Assembly: GCF_036240795.1 (NCBI RefSeq)
Contig: NZ_CP108454.1
Span: 4,526,001 to 4,590,000 of the forward strand
Direction of reading: 5' to 3'
Length of the DNA stretch: 64,000 nucleotides
Source of the DNA: Streptomyces sp. NBC_01268
Lineage (GTDB): Bacteria; Actinomycetota; Actinomycetes; Streptomycetales; Streptomycetaceae
Under the pieces are notes generated by a model, which saw only the letters and a program-made list of their open reading frames with translations, ran no database searches and was not told the origin of the DNA. The position numbers and the translations under genes are program-made. Each line of letters starts with the position of its first letter. The first letter of the stretch is position 1. Shown here piece after piece: positions 55,815-64,000 of this stretch.

Positions 55815-56219
55815 TCAGAGCGTGTCGAGCCGCAGCATCGGGATGCCCGGACGCACTTTGGCCACCGCGTCGAAGTCGTCGTCCACGTGGACGAGGGTCA
55901 ACCGGTGCTGCGCCGCCGTCAGGGCGATCAGGATGTCCATCGGCGAGGGGCCGCGATGGTGCCCGATCCGGACCAGATCCCGCTGGATCGCGATGATCTC
56001 CGGCCAGGGGTCGTCCACGGCCGGGACCCAGCCGAAGGTCTGACTCAGCATCGTGAGGAACGGTTCGCAGTCGCGGTCGGAGCGCAGGCCGGGCATCAAC
56101 TCGGCTTCCACGGGCGGGCACAGGGAGACCTGTCCCCGTGCCACCCGCTCCGGCCATGGCGAGCCGATCTGCCGGCGCAGGATGCGCCACACCGCCGAGG
56201 TGTCGGCGAGGTAGTTCAT
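55815..56219 (-). CDS. vapC: VapC-type PIN-domain toxin
   Basis: A 134-residue PIN ribonuclease. The metal-binding acids are visible: Asp6 in YLADTSA, Glu38/Glu40 in PPVEAEL, Asp95 in PSPMDILIAL and the acids in HVDDDFD (113-115). VapC toxins cleave tRNA or rRNA when freed from VapB. ATG 56219 overlaps the antitoxin stop codon (ATGA). The pair is convergent to the LysE gene and ends 14 bases past it. Confidence 0.9.
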   Translation of the reverse strand: MNYLADTSAVWRILRRQIGSPWPERVARGQVSLCPPVEAELMPGLRSDRDCEPFLTMLSQTFGWVPAVDDPWPEIIAIQRDLVRIGHHRGPSPMDILIALTAAQHRLTLVHVDDDFDAVAKVRPGIPMLRLDTL

Positions 56220-56434
56220 CGGCCGGACCGCTCCCGCTCCTCGAGGACGTCGAAGTCGAGGAAGTCCTCGGCGTTGTCCTGGAGCCACGTGAGCGCCCGC
56301 GCGCGGTCCTCCGCGCTGACCGCCGCCGCTATGGTCAGCGCCCGGTTGATGGTGTCCCGCTTGGTCTTGGTGCCGAGCTGCCGCTGGGCGAAGGCGAGCA
56401 TCTCGTCGTCGATGTCGACCAGGGTCTTGGACAT
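56216..56434 (-). CDS. vapB: VapB-type antitoxin
   Basis: A 72-residue antitoxin (MSKTLVDIDDEMLAFAQRQLGTKTKRDTINRAL): a ribbon-helix-helix DNA-binding start and an acidic C-terminus that blocks the toxin. It is directly upstream of and overlapping vapC. Longer frames upstream have no support. It is preceded by a perfect palindrome, probably its autoregulatory operator. Confidence 0.88.
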   Translation of the reverse strand: MSKTLVDIDDEMLAFAQRQLGTKTKRDTINRALTIAAAVSAEDRARALTWLQDNAEDFLDFDVLEERERSGR

Positions 56435-56498
56435 GAGCGGCCTCCTGCGAAGGGGTCTGTCCGGGCGGGGATCCGCGCCGGAGCCGGCCTGGATCCAG

Positions 56499-56516
56499 CC
56501 CTGGATATATCCAGGG
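56499..56516 (-). promoter_or_regulatory. VapBC operator candidate
   Basis: CCCTGGATATATCCAGGG is an 18-base perfect palindrome 65 bases upstream of vapB, next to a second palindrome CTGGATCCAG (56489-56498) and an AT-rich TATATC box. Together these look like the usual VapBC autoregulation site. Confidence 0.75.
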
Positions 56517-56613
56517 CCAGCCAGTATATCTTCAGGCCCGTCCCGCCGGGCTTTCCCCGCCGACCTTCCCCTCCGCTTGACCCTCGTGCTACCCGAGACC
56601 CCACAGTCGTCCC

Positions 56614-57486
56614 GTGGACACGACGAAGCTGCTGCCGATCGGGCAGTTCGCACAGGCGGTCGGCCTGACGGTCACCGCGCTGCGGCACTACGACACGACC
56701 GGTGTGCTGCCGCCGGCGCACGTGGACCCGGACACCGGATACCGCTGGTACCGGCGGGACCAGGTGCGCACGGCGCAGCTGATCCGCGGGCTGCGGCAGG
56801 CGGAGGTGCCGGTCGAGCGGGTGCGGGAGCTGGTCGGGGCCGACGCGGTGGAGCTGGCGGCGGCGCTCGGGGCGCATCTCAGGGATGCCGAGCGGCGGCT
56901 GGAGCTCCAGCGGGCCGTCGTCCACAGCCTGTGGGAACGCATCTCCGAAGGAGTGGATATGGATCAGCACCGGGTCACCGTCCGGCAGAGCGACGCCGAA
57001 CGCGTCCTCGTCCGTGCCGCGACCGTGGACGACCACGGTCTCGACACCTTTCTGCGCACCGCCTACCAGGAGCTCTACACCATCGCCGGGCGCGGCCCGC
57101 TGACCTTCACCGGGCCCGCGTTCGTCCGCTTCCACGGCCTGTGCGACGACGAGAACGCGACCCTGGTCGAGGCGTGCCTGCCGTTCTGGGCGGACGGCGC
57201 GCAGCCGGCCGAGGCGGACCTTCCGGAGGGGACGTACGTGAAGGACCTCCCGGAGAACTCCGCCGCCTGCGTGGAGGTCGCCGGCGAGGCCGCCGCGTTC
57301 CCCGCGATCCTCACCGCGTACGACTCCGCCGCCTCCTGGGTCACCGACCACGGCTTCGCCTTCGCGGGGCCGGTCCGGATGATCCACCGGCGGTGGGCCG
57401 GGGTCGTCGGGCATCCGGACAACCGGGTGGAGATCGCGTGGCCCTTCGAGGAGGCGGCGGGGGAAGGGGAAGGGGCGTCCCGCTAG
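56614..57486 (+). CDS. MerR-family regulator with GyrI-like ligand domain
   Basis: A 290-residue regulator. N-terminal winged helix-turn-helix: LLPIGQFAQAVGLTVTALRHYDTTGVLPPAHVDPDTGYRWY; then a coiled helix; residues 120-290 resemble the GyrI-like small-molecule-binding domain of BmrR-type activators. The start is GTG 56614. It probably activates a nearby transporter or enzyme gene on binding a drug-like ligand; the convergent flavin oxidase overlaps its end by four bases. Confidence 0.85.
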   Translation: MDTTKLLPIGQFAQAVGLTVTALRHYDTTGVLPPAHVDPDTGYRWYRRDQVRTAQLIRGLRQAEVPVERVRELVGADAVELAAALGAHLRDAERRLELQRAVVHSLWERISEGVDMDQHRVTVRQSDAERVLVRAATVDDHGLDTFLRTAYQELYTIAGRGPLTFTGPAFVRFHGLCDDENATLVEACLPFWADGAQPAEADLPEGTYVKDLPENSAACVEVAGEAAAFPAILTAYDSAASWVTDHGFAFAGPVRMIHRRWAGVVGHPDNRVEIAWPFEEAAGEGEGASR

Positions 57487-58871
57487 CTCGTCGCCGGTTC
57501 GACGTTCTGCGTGTGGTGGAAGACGTTGTCCGGGTCGTAGGTCCGCTTCACGTCGGCCAGCCGGTCGTAGTGCCCGCGGTACGTGGCCCGGACGCGGGCC
57601 TCCGGTTCGTCGGCGCCCAGGAAGTTGACGTACGCGCCGCCCATCGAGTGCGGGTGCAGGGCGTCCCAGTAGCCGACGGTCCAGTCGCGGATGCGGTCCG
57701 CGTCGGAGGGCTCCGGGCTGATGCCGCCGATCACGCCGGACCAGACGGCGTCGCGGTAGGCCCAGGCGGTGTCCATGGCACCGGGGCGGTGGGCGGCGCC
57801 GTCGACCGGGTACAGGTGCATGGTGGAGAGCTCGGTCGGGAGGTTCTCCAGGAAGCTGCGGTGCACGTCGATCGCGCCGTCGGTGATGCGGTCGAAGAAG
57901 TCGCCGCGCCAGTACCACTGCAGGCCCTTCGGGATCAGGTCGTCGAACATCGACTGGAGGGCCGGGTAGGGGACCGGGGTCGCGAAGTGGAAGGCGGGCG
58001 GGGCCGCTTCGGCGACCCCGGCGAAGGTCCGGGTCAGTTCCTCCTCGTCCTGCGGGCCCGTGGAGCACCACACCACGCCGCACATCTTCCGCCCGTGGAT
58101 CTCCTCCGGGAACGGCGGCCCGGGCGGCACCGCCAGGATCGCGAAGAAGCCGTTCAGCGTCTCGGGCGCGGCCGGCAGGAACTCCCGGTACCAGCGCAGC
58201 ACCGCTCCGATGTGCTCCGGCTCCCACAGCGTGACCGCGAGGCCCACGGTGTCCACCGGATGCAGTCCGAACGTGAAGGAGGTGACCGCCCCGAAGTTCC
58301 CGCCGCCGCCGCGCAACGCCCAGTACAGGTCGGGGTGTTCCTCCGCCGACGCCGTCACGAACGAGCCGTCCGCCAGGACCACGTCGGCGGCGAGGAGGCT
58401 GTCGATCGTCAGCCCGTACGCGCGCGTCAGGTGCCCGTGGCCGCCGCCCAGGGTCAGTCCGCCGACCCCCGTCGTCGACATGATCCCGGCCGGGACGCCG
58501 AGCCCGAAGCCGTGCCCCTCGTGGTCGAGGTCGCCGAGCTGGGTCCCGCCGCCCACCCGGGCCGTCCGGGCCTCGGGATCCACCCGCACCCAGCGCATGG
58601 CCGACAGGTCGAGCAGCAGCGAACCGTCCACCAGGCACAGCCCGCCACCGCTGTGGCCGCCGCCGCGCACCGCCAGGTCCATGCCGCTCTCGCGGGCGTA
58701 CCGCACCACCGCCCGAACGTCCGTCACGTCGGCGCACCGCGCGATCACGGCGGGCCGACGGTCGATCATCGCGTTGTAGATCGTGCGGGCCTCGTCGTAC
58801 CCGGGGTCCTGCGGGCCGATCACCTCGCCGCGCAACGCCTCGCGCAGGGTCTCCACAGCCGTACCGCCCAT
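57483..58871 (-). CDS. FAD-linked oxidase (berberine-bridge-enzyme family)
   Basis: A 462-residue flavoprotein of the BBE-like/PCMH group. LAVRGGGHSGGGLCLVDGSL carries the His that commonly links FAD covalently; the second attachment Cys of bicovalent members is absent in GGGHGHLTRAYGL, so a monocovalent link is likely. The C-terminal motif ends DPDNVFHHTQNV. Members oxidise sugars, alkaloids or polyketides. ATG 58871 has AAGGAG six bases upstream, though an in-frame GTG lies two codons earlier. No Tat signal is visible. Confidence 0.88.
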   Translation of the reverse strand: MGGTAVETLREALRGEVIGPQDPGYDEARTIYNAMIDRRPAVIARCADVTDVRAVVRYARESGMDLAVRGGGHSGGGLCLVDGSLLLDLSAMRWVRVDPEARTARVGGGTQLGDLDHEGHGFGLGVPAGIMSTTGVGGLTLGGGHGHLTRAYGLTIDSLLAADVVLADGSFVTASAEEHPDLYWALRGGGGNFGAVTSFTFGLHPVDTVGLAVTLWEPEHIGAVLRWYREFLPAAPETLNGFFAILAVPPGPPFPEEIHGRKMCGVVWCSTGPQDEEELTRTFAGVAEAAPPAFHFATPVPYPALQSMFDDLIPKGLQWYWRGDFFDRITDGAIDVHRSFLENLPTELSTMHLYPVDGAAHRPGAMDTAWAYRDAVWSGVIGGISPEPSDADRIRDWTVGYWDALHPHSMGGAYVNFLGADEPEARVRATYRGHYDRLADVKRTYDPDNVFHHTQNVEPATS

Positions 58872-58977
58872 GACCACTCCTTCAGGGCACCCCTGTCGGC
58901 CGGCCGCGCTACCCCTTCAGTCTCCCCCTCGGCGTGGCACCGCGCCTCCCGGGCCGCCGCCTCGGCATCCTTGCGCC

Positions 58978-59514
58978 ATGAACGACAGCGAGGAAGCCGT
59001 TCGGACCTCCGCCCGCGGCTGGCTGACGCTCCAGCTGGCATCCCTGGGCTTCGTGGGGCTGTGCGGCGCCCTGAAGGCCGGCGGCGGGTCCGCTTCCCCG
59101 GCGCCCCGCGGCATCGAGGCGGTCGCGGGCGTCCTGGTCCTGCTCGCCCTGCTGCTCGCCGTCCTGGCGGTCTATCTCGTCGGCCGCACCGCCTGGCCGC
59201 ACGCTGCGGGCCCCGACGACCCGGTCCGCGCCGCCCGACGCCTGCGCACCGGCCTCGTGCTCACCTTCGCCACCGTCCTGCTGACCGCCGTCGCCGCCAC
59301 CAGCTCCTGGTGGCCGGCCCCGGACAAGGCCGCGCCTGCCCCGGACGCCCCGGCGGCCATGCAGGTGGAGGTCGGCACGTCGGGGGGCAGCCTGTGCGGC
59401 GAACTCGGGCGGGGCAGCGGCCCGTTGACCCTGGTCGTCGAGGGCCGCACGGTCGACGTCCCGCTCAGTGACGTGACGTCGGTGACGCCTGTCGCCGACT
59501 GCGGGAGCACATGA
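58978..59514 (+). CDS. Membrane-anchored hypothetical protein
   Basis: A 178-residue protein with three hydrophobic helices (LTLQLASLGFVGLCGAL, VAGVLVLLALLLAVLAVYLV, LVLTFATVLLTAVAATSSWW) and a C-terminal extracytoplasmic-looking domain with a Cys pair (LCGELG and VADCGST). Function unknown. It ends just before a repetitive open region. Confidence 0.65.
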   Translation: MNDSEEAVRTSARGWLTLQLASLGFVGLCGALKAGGGSASPAPRGIEAVAGVLVLLALLLAVLAVYLVGRTAWPHAAGPDDPVRAARRLRTGLVLTFATVLLTAVAATSSWWPAPDKAAPAPDAPAAMQVEVGTSGGSLCGELGRGSGPLTLVVEGRTVDVPLSDVTSVTPVADCGST

Positions 59515-59719
59515 CCGCCGCGACGGACCGCGAGGACAGCACGGACCAGCGCGACCGGTCCGACAGCAGCGAGCCGACGCTGAGGAACGAGCCGACCGAG
59601 CCGATCGAGAAGGCCGATCCGACGGATCCGACGGACATGAAGGACCCGACCGACCCGATCGACAGGAACGATCCCTTCGACCAGAGGGAGAGGAACGAGC
59701 TCTGTTCTTTGCTTCCCAT
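59465..59719 (-). CDS. Possible small Ser/Gly-repeat protein
   Basis: An 84-residue frame on the minus strand reads as repeats of S-[IVF]-G-S-[VF]-G-S-F (for example SFLSIGSVGSFMSVGSVGSAFS). The plus strand is also open here (repeats of DPTDPTD type), so one may be a shadow. No ribosome binding site is clear in front of the minus-strand ATG. I recall similar Ser/Gly-repeat small proteins in Streptomyces, so the minus strand is favoured. Function unknown. Confidence 0.4.
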   Translation of the reverse strand: MGSKEQSSFLSLWSKGSFLSIGSVGSFMSVGSVGSAFSIGSVGSFLSVGSLLSDRSRWSVLSSRSVAAVMCSRSRRQASPTSRH

Positions 59720-59793
59720 GGTCCGATCGTACGAGCAAGGGGGCCGCCACGACGTGTGTCGTGACGGCCCCCTCGCTGCGGGCGGGACCCGGT

Positions 59794-60294
59794 TTACTTC
59801 AGGGCGGCGAGGGCCGCGTCGTAGTTCGGCTCCTCGGCGATCTCGTTGACGAGCTCCACGTGGAGGACCTTGTCGTTCTCGTCGAGGACGACGACGGCGC
59901 GGGCGGTCAGGCCGGCCAGCGGGCCGTCGGCGAGGTCCACGCCGTAGTTGGTGTGGAACTCGCGGCCACGGAGGGTGGAGAGGTTCTTCACGTTCTCCAG
60001 GCCCTCGGCGCCGCAGAAGCGGGCCTGGGCGAAGGGGAGGTCCGCGGAGATGCAGAGCACCACGGTGTTGTCGAGGCCGGACGCCACGCTGTTGAACTGG
60101 CGCACCGAGCTCGCGCAGGTCGGCGTGTCGACGCTCGGGAAGATGTTGAGGACCTTGCGCTGACCGGCGAAGTCCTTGAGCGAACGGTCCGCGAGGCCCT
60201 CGCCGACCAGGTTGAACTGCGGGGCGTCGCCGCCCACGGAGGGCAGGTCGCCGTTGACCTGTACGGGGTTGCCCTTGAGCGTGACCTGCGCCAT
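59794..60294 (-). CDS. tpx: Thiol peroxidase (atypical 2-Cys peroxiredoxin)
   Basis: A 166-residue lipid/hydrogen peroxidase that uses thioredoxin. The peroxidatic Cys60 lies in [15 protein letters not shown] and the resolving Cys94 in ARFCGAEG, matching the Tpx family spacing. Full length. AAGGAG lies 6 bases before ATG 60294. Neighbouring genes are unrelated to redox, so it is probably transcribed alone. Confidence 0.96.
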   Translation of the reverse strand: MAQVTLKGNPVQVNGDLPSVGGDAPQFNLVGEGLADRSLKDFAGQRKVLNIFPSVDTPTCASSVRQFNSVASGLDNTVVLCISADLPFAQARFCGAEGLENVKNLSTLRGREFHTNYGVDLADGPLAGLTARAVVVLDENDKVLHVELVNEIAEEPNYDAALAALK

Positions 60295-60425
60295 GCCTGA
60301 TCTCCTTCGACGGTAATGCGGGTGATGCGGACGACGTCCCGATCGTACTGCTCGTGGAATCCGCATCTCGCTGAATGGAACGTGCGAGGGTCGCCCCGCT
60401 GTTCCGGAGTCCGTGCCGCGTGCCG

Positions 60426-61121
60426 TCAGGAGCGCGCGTATCCGGCCAGGAAGAGGTCCACGCCCGAGGTGATCTGCCGGGTCAGCTCGGCCTCGTCGAC
60501 GGCCGTACCCGGCGCGAAGGTGTGGACGAGCTGGGGCACGCCGACCGTCGTCGCCACGAGCTGCTGCACGGCGAGGTCGGGGTCGGGCACGTCCAGGACG
60601 CCGCGGGCGTCCAGCGCGGTGACCGCCTCGATCAGCGGGCCGTTGTACATGTCGTACGTGACCCGGTACCAGAGCTGTCCGAGCTGGGGGAAGCGGTCGA
60701 TCTCGCCGATCACCAGGCGCCGCAGCGACATGATGTCCGGGCGCAGCAGCGTGCGGGCCCAGTCGGTCGCGAGCCGGACGAGCGCGGCGCGCAGGTCGGG
60801 GGCGTCGGCCAGGCTGGTGCCGGCGGGCTCCACGTCGGCGTAGGTCCGGGGCAGCACCCCGCCGATGACGGCGAGGAAGAGGCGTTCCTTGCTGCCGAAG
60901 TGCTTGTAGATGGTCGCCTTGGAGACGCCGGACCGCTGGGTGATCGCGTCCATGGACGCCGCCGAGTACCCCTCGGCCAGGAACTCCGTCAGCGCGGCGT
61001 CGATGATCGCCTGGCGCTTGCGGGCGGCGGCGGAGGCGGGGTCGGGGATGACCGGGATGCCGTACGCGTCGAGCACGGCGTGGAGTGCGTCTTCCGGGTC
61101 GGCGGGGGTCTTGGCGCCCAT
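60426..61121 (-). CDS. TetR-family regulator
   Basis: A 231-residue repressor. The DNA-binding N-terminus (about residues 36-85: [44 protein letters not shown]) is a classical TetR domain; the ligand-binding half is TetR_C-like. ATG 61121 is chosen. A palindrome upstream of it and in the pirin/metallo-beta-lactamase intergenic region suggests that it controls itself, the pirin-MFS pair and the divergent gene. Confidence 0.88.
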   Translation of the reverse strand: MGAKTPADPEDALHAVLDAYGIPVIPDPASAAARKRQAIIDAALTEFLAEGYSAASMDAITQRSGVSKATIYKHFGSKERLFLAVIGGVLPRTYADVEPAGTSLADAPDLRAALVRLATDWARTLLRPDIMSLRRLVIGEIDRFPQLGQLWYRVTYDMYNGPLIEAVTALDARGVLDVPDPDLAVQQLVATTVGVPQLVHTFAPGTAVDEAELTRQITSGVDLFLAGYARS

Positions 61122-61189
61122 GCGGGGGTCCTTCGCGGGGTGGCGTGGCGGGGCGGGGGTCACCGCCAGTATAGGAAGTGCGTGAACTG

Positions 61190-61201
61190 AACCGTTCGGT
61201 A
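61190..61201 (-). promoter_or_regulatory. TetR operator candidate upstream of the tetR gene
   Basis: AACCGTTCGGTA matches the palindrome AACCGATCGGTT found between the pirin and metallo-beta-lactamase genes at 10 of 12 bases. It lies about 70 bases before the regulator ATG, consistent with autoregulation. Confidence 0.55.
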
Positions 61202-61231
61202 CGGCAGGGGTCGGACCCGGCGGGCCCGGGC

Positions 61232-62332
61232 TCAGACGGCCGCCGCCAGCGCCGGGCCGATCGCCACGCCCGCCAGGAACGCCAGGTTGAACAGACCGAT
61301 CCCCAGGCCCTGGCGCTCCTCCCCGAGCCCCCGGGTCGCGGCACCGGTCAGGACGCCCTGGCCGCCCGCCGTCGCGAGGGCGCTCAGGCCGGAGCCGAGC
61401 AGCACCGCCGGCGGCCACGGGGCGAGGGCCGCGAGCAGCAGTGCGGTCGTCGCACCGGCGGCCAGCAGGATCCGGGTCCTGCGCGTCCCGAGCCGGGGCG
61501 CCAGACGGATCAGGAGCCAGGACAGCAGGGCCCCGGTCAGGGCGGCGAGCGCGGCGACCGCGCCGGTCTGGACGGGGCTCCACCCGGTGAGCGCGGAGAA
61601 GCGGCGCGGGGCGCCGTACAGCAGCGCGAAGTTGACGGTGGAGAGCGCGAGCATGAGCCCGGCGGCGGCCAGGAAGCCCGGGGCGCGCAGCACGTCGAGG
61701 GGGCGCGCGCCGGTGGCCGGGCCGGTGCGCGGAGTCGCGGGGCCGGCCAGACGCAGGACCGGCAGCAGCACGAGGAGGCTCGACAGCGGCAGCACGAGCG
61801 CCGCCTGCCAGCCCGCCGCCCGGGCCACCGCCGCACCCGCGAAGAGGCCGAGCGTGCCGCCGAAGGCGCTGCCGATGGCGACGATCCCGGACGTACGGCC
61901 CGTGCCGTCCCGGCTCGCGAGCTGGAAGGCGGCGACCGTGACCCCGGCGGCCCCCACGGCCTCGACCGCCCGGCCGGCCACGGCGAGCGGCAGTGACCCG
62001 GCGACGAGGACCAGGGCCGCGCCCAGGACGAGGAGGACCCCGGAGGCCCGGACGGTCCCGCCGGGGCCGCGCCGCCCCGCCGTGGCGGAGAGCAGGGGCG
62101 TGCCGACCGCCATGCCGACGCCGAACACGGTCATCAGCCAGGCCGCCGACCCGGCGGAGACGCCGAGCTCCCGCGCGGCGTCGGGCAGCGCGAGGCTGGG
62201 CCCCGACACGCCCATCGAGGCGGGCGCGACGAAGAGGGCGGGGAGGAGGGCGCGCCGGAGGGTGACGGCCGCCCGGGCGGGTTCGCGCGCCGCCGGGACG
62301 GGCGTCGCCTTCACGGCCTTCGTCGTGGTCAT
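61232..62332 (-). CDS. MFS transporter
   Basis: A 366-residue membrane exporter, somewhat short for the family (typically 400), with about twelve hydrophobic helices. [49 protein letters not shown] is the first-helix region and GRRGPGG the motif A loop. Its ATG overlaps the pirin stop codon (ATGA). Under probable TetR control. Confidence 0.85.
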   Translation of the reverse strand: MTTTKAVKATPVPAAREPARAAVTLRRALLPALFVAPASMGVSGPSLALPDAARELGVSAGSAAWLMTVFGVGMAVGTPLLSATAGRRGPGGTVRASGVLLVLGAALVLVAGSLPLAVAGRAVEAVGAAGVTVAAFQLASRDGTGRTSGIVAIGSAFGGTLGLFAGAAVARAAGWQAALVLPLSSLLVLLPVLRLAGPATPRTGPATGARPLDVLRAPGFLAAAGLMLALSTVNFALLYGAPRRFSALTGWSPVQTGAVAALAALTGALLSWLLIRLAPRLGTRRTRILLAAGATTALLLAALAPWPPAVLLGSGLSALATAGGQGVLTGAATRGLGEERQGLGIGLFNLAFLAGVAIGPALAAAV

Positions 62333-63195
62333 GCCGGCATCCGTCCCATCAGTCCGTTCGCGAAGTCCTTCTCCGCCTGGCGGAGTTCTGCGGCCGTGTT
62401 CATCACGAAGGGGCCGCTGCGGGCGACGGGTTCGCCGATCGGCTCGCCCGCGAGGACCAGCACCTCGGCCGCCGCGTCCGGGGCCTCGACGGTGAAGTGT
62501 TCGCCGTCCCGGTCGAGCACGGCGAGGTGCCCGTCGGCGAGGGCCTCGCCGCTGACGACGGCGTCGCCGGTGAGCGCGTACACCATCGCGTTGTGCCCGG
62601 CGGGTGCGGTGAACTCGGCGCGGCCGCCCGCCGCGAGGCGCGCGTGGACGACGAGGACCGGGGTGTGGGTGCCGAACGGCCCGGTCACGCCGTGGCTGCT
62701 GCCGGCGAGGACGGTGAGCTCGGCGCCGTCGGGGGTGGTGACGGGCGGCAGGTCGGCGGCCTCGGCGTTCTGGCTGCGGGGCGGCAGCGACTTGAGGCGG
62801 GCCGGGAGGTTCACCCAGATCTGCAGCATGTGCTGGCGCCCGCCCGCGGCGAGGAACTCCTCGGTGGGCAGCGCCTCGTGGACGATCCCGGACCCGGCGG
62901 TGAGCCACTGCACCCCGCCGCCCCGGACGACGGCGCGGTGGCCGCGCGAGTCGGCGTTGGCGATGTCGCCGTCGAGGACGTACTGGATCGTCTCGAAGCC
63001 GCGGTGGGGGTGCGGGGGTGCGCCCTTGGCCGCTCCGGGGGCGAGGTCGATCGGACCGACCTGGTCGACCATCAGGAAGGGGTCCACGAAGGGGAGTTCG
63101 GCAGTGGGGAAGGGCCGGCGCACGGGGAAGCCGGCGCCCTCGTGGGTGTGGAAGGGGCGGGCGATGCGGGTGACGGTGCGCTCGGTGGTGGTCAT
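62329..63195 (-). CDS. Pirin-family protein
   Basis: A 288-residue bicupin. The metal-binding N-terminal cupin has PHPHRGFETIQYVLDGDI and the later HEALPTEEF; the C-terminal cupin is partly conserved. Bacterial pirins act as quercetin dioxygenase-like enzymes or redox/metabolic regulators. ATG 63195 lies next to a cluster of TetR-type operators. It is co-translated with the MFS exporter (ATGA overlap), suggesting joint detoxification. Confidence 0.88.
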   Translation of the reverse strand: MTTTERTVTRIARPFHTHEGAGFPVRRPFPTAELPFVDPFLMVDQVGPIDLAPGAAKGAPPHPHRGFETIQYVLDGDIANADSRGHRAVVRGGGVQWLTAGSGIVHEALPTEEFLAAGGRQHMLQIWVNLPARLKSLPPRSQNAEAADLPPVTTPDGAELTVLAGSSHGVTGPFGTHTPVLVVHARLAAGGRAEFTAPAGHNAMVYALTGDAVVSGEALADGHLAVLDRDGEHFTVEAPDAAAEVLVLAGEPIGEPVARSGPFVMNTAAELRQAEKDFANGLMGRMPA

Positions 63196-63203
63196 GGCAG
63201 GAC

Positions 63204-63224
63204 TGAACTACACCATTCAGTTCA
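63204..63224. promoter_or_regulatory. Third inverted repeat in the pirin/metallo-beta-lactamase intergenic region
   Basis: TGAACT (63204-63209) and AGTTCA (63219-63224) form a perfect 6-bp inverted repeat immediately upstream of the pirin ATG. It may be a promoter-proximal operator for the pirin-MFS unit. Confidence 0.45.
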
Positions 63225-63236
63225 CTGTCAAGACTG

Positions 63237-63269
63237 AACGGTTCGGTTGACGAAGTGAACCGATCGGTT
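63237..63269. promoter_or_regulatory. Tandem TetR-type operators
   Basis: AACGGTTCGGTT (63237-63248) and AACCGATCGGTT (63258-63269, a perfect palindrome) are centred 21 bases apart, two helical turns. Both match the site upstream of the tetR gene. The second covers the likely -10 region of the divergent gene, so binding would repress it. Confidence 0.7.
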
Positions 63270-63275
63270 TAGCTT
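63247..63275 (+). promoter_or_regulatory. Promoter of the metallo-beta-lactamase-fold gene (leaderless)
   Basis: TTGACG (63247) and TAGCTT (63270) with 17 bases between. The likely start point, 6-7 bases on, coincides with the ATG at 63282, so the mRNA probably has no 5' leader; no ribosome binding site is visible. Confidence 0.6.
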
Positions 63276-63281
63276 CGGTCC

Positions 63282-64000
63282 ATGACCACGACGACACGGA
63301 TCACCGCCACCTACGTCGGCACCGCCACCGTCCTCCTCCGCATCGGCGGCCTCACCCTCCTGACCGACCCGGCCTTCGACCCGGCGCCCGCCGACTACCC
63401 CGCCGCCCGCCCGCTCCACCGCACGACGGGCCCCGCCCTCGGTGCCGACCGGCTGCCGCCCGTCGACCTGGTGCTGCTCTCCCACGACCAGCACGCCGAC
63501 AACCTCGACCACACCGGCCGCGAGGTCCTCGCCCGCGCGGCCCGGACCCTCACCACCCCCGAGGGCGCCGCGCGCCTCGGCGGCCGGGCGGAGGGCCTGG
63601 CCCCCTGGGAGAGCCGCGAGGTCACCGCCGGCGGCACGCGCGTACGGATCACCGCGACCCCCGCCCGCCACGGCCCCGAGGGCACCGAGCAGGCCACCGG
63701 GCCCGTCACCGGCTTCGTCGTCGAGTACGACGGCGGCGCCCTCTACCTCTCCGGCGACACCGTCCGGCACGACGCGCTGACCGCGATCGGCGAACGCTTC
63801 GCCCTGGACACCGCCTTCCTCCACTTCGGCGACGCCCACTTCCCGTCCACCGGCGACCGCGCGTTCTCCCTCAGCGCCGCCGAGGGCGCGGCCTTCGCCC
63901 GGACCCTCGGCGCCCGCACGGTCGTCCCCCTCCACTTCGACTCCTGGGCGCACCTCGCCGAGGACCCCGCCGCCATCACCGCCGCCTTCGCCGCCGACCC
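63282..64000 (+). CDS. Metallo-beta-lactamase-fold hydrolase, partial (runs off the edge)
   Basis: At least 239 residues of an UlaG-like MBL-fold metal-dependent hydrolase that continues past the right edge. LLLSHDQHADNLDH is the zinc motif HxHxDNLD, YLSGDTVRHDA and FGDAHFPSTG follow in order, and LHFDSWAHLAEDP gives the last His. The frame is open from ATG 63282 to the last base of the window. It is divergent from pirin and covered by TetR-type operators. Substrates of this group range from lactones to phosphorylated metabolites. Confidence 0.88.
   Translation, partial: MTTTTRITATYVGTATVLLRIGGLTLLTDPAFDPAPADYPAARPLHRTTGPALGADRLPPVDLVLLSHDQHADNLDHTGREVLARAARTLTTPEGAARLGGRAEGLAPWESREVTAGGTRVRITATPARHGPEGTEQATGPVTGFVVEYDGGALYLSGDTVRHDALTAIGERFALDTAFLHFGDAHFPSTGDRAFSLSAAEGAAFARTLGARTVVPLHFDSWAHLAEDPAAITAAFAAD

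Overview
The window is high-GC DNA with GTG and TTG starts, short or overlapping intergenic junctions and many strand switches. It is almost certainly a Streptomyces chromosome. The order nagA - ROK kinase - sugar-binding lipoprotein - otsB - otsA - gpgS - threonine synthase - MoaD-like protein - cold-shock protein - groEL2 matches, from memory, the region around SCO4284-SCO4296 of S. coelicolor. I see no rRNA, tRNA or CRISPR array.

Region 1 (1-16.6 kb), core genes with one insertion. A GlcNAc catabolic pair (kinase, then nagA) carries a DasR-type (dre) site over its start. Trehalose genes otsB and otsA flank an island at about 5.06-9.56 kb: a trypco2-domain protein, a trypsin-STAND NTPase-TPR fusion and a DUF4913-like protein. 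This looks like a biological-conflict or immunity operon. Next come gpgS, a SAM-I riboswitch leading threonine synthase, a ubiquitin-like sulfur carrier ending in GGC, a cold-shock protein, and groEL2 behind two CIRCE elements.

Region 2 (16.6-36.6 kb), accessory and housekeeping genes. It holds two overlapping secreted Ig-like proteins, small enzymes, a solute-binding protein without a signal peptide, an aldo/keto reductase and a secreted peptidase. A murR-murQ-murP operon for N-acetylmuramic acid uptake and recycling follows, then MFS exporters and a trans-sulfuration-type PLP enzyme. One exporter sits behind two copies of a TACCCC/GGGGTA operator.

Region 3 (36.6-54.5 kb), the most interesting part, is an apparent biosynthetic cluster. 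A TTGACA-type promoter leads a run of genes with several ATGA/TGATG-type junctions: MaoC-like hydratase, two methyltransferases, AurF-family diiron N-oxygenase, SerRS-like amino acid:carrier-protein ligase, AcpS-type phosphopantetheinyl transferase, and a free carrier protein. It continues into a complete SAM-regeneration cycle (metK, adenosine kinase, metH, metF, ahcY) and a DinB/MDMPI-like protein. After a strong hairpin comes an A-Ox-T-TE NRPS of the indigoidine synthetase (BpsA/IndC) type. I infer a carrier-tethered, N-oxygenated and methylated amino-acid product. The phosphopantetheinyl transferase has an in-frame TTA codon, which suggests bldA (developmental) control.

Region 4 (54.5-64 kb), accessory genes. 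It contains a LysE exporter, a vapBC toxin-antitoxin pair with a palindromic operator, a MerR regulator, a flavin oxidase and a repetitive Ser/Gly open frame. A thiol peroxidase follows, then a TetR regulator whose probable operators recur upstream of a pirin-MFS pair and a divergent, apparently leaderless metallo-beta-lactamase-fold gene that runs off the right edge.
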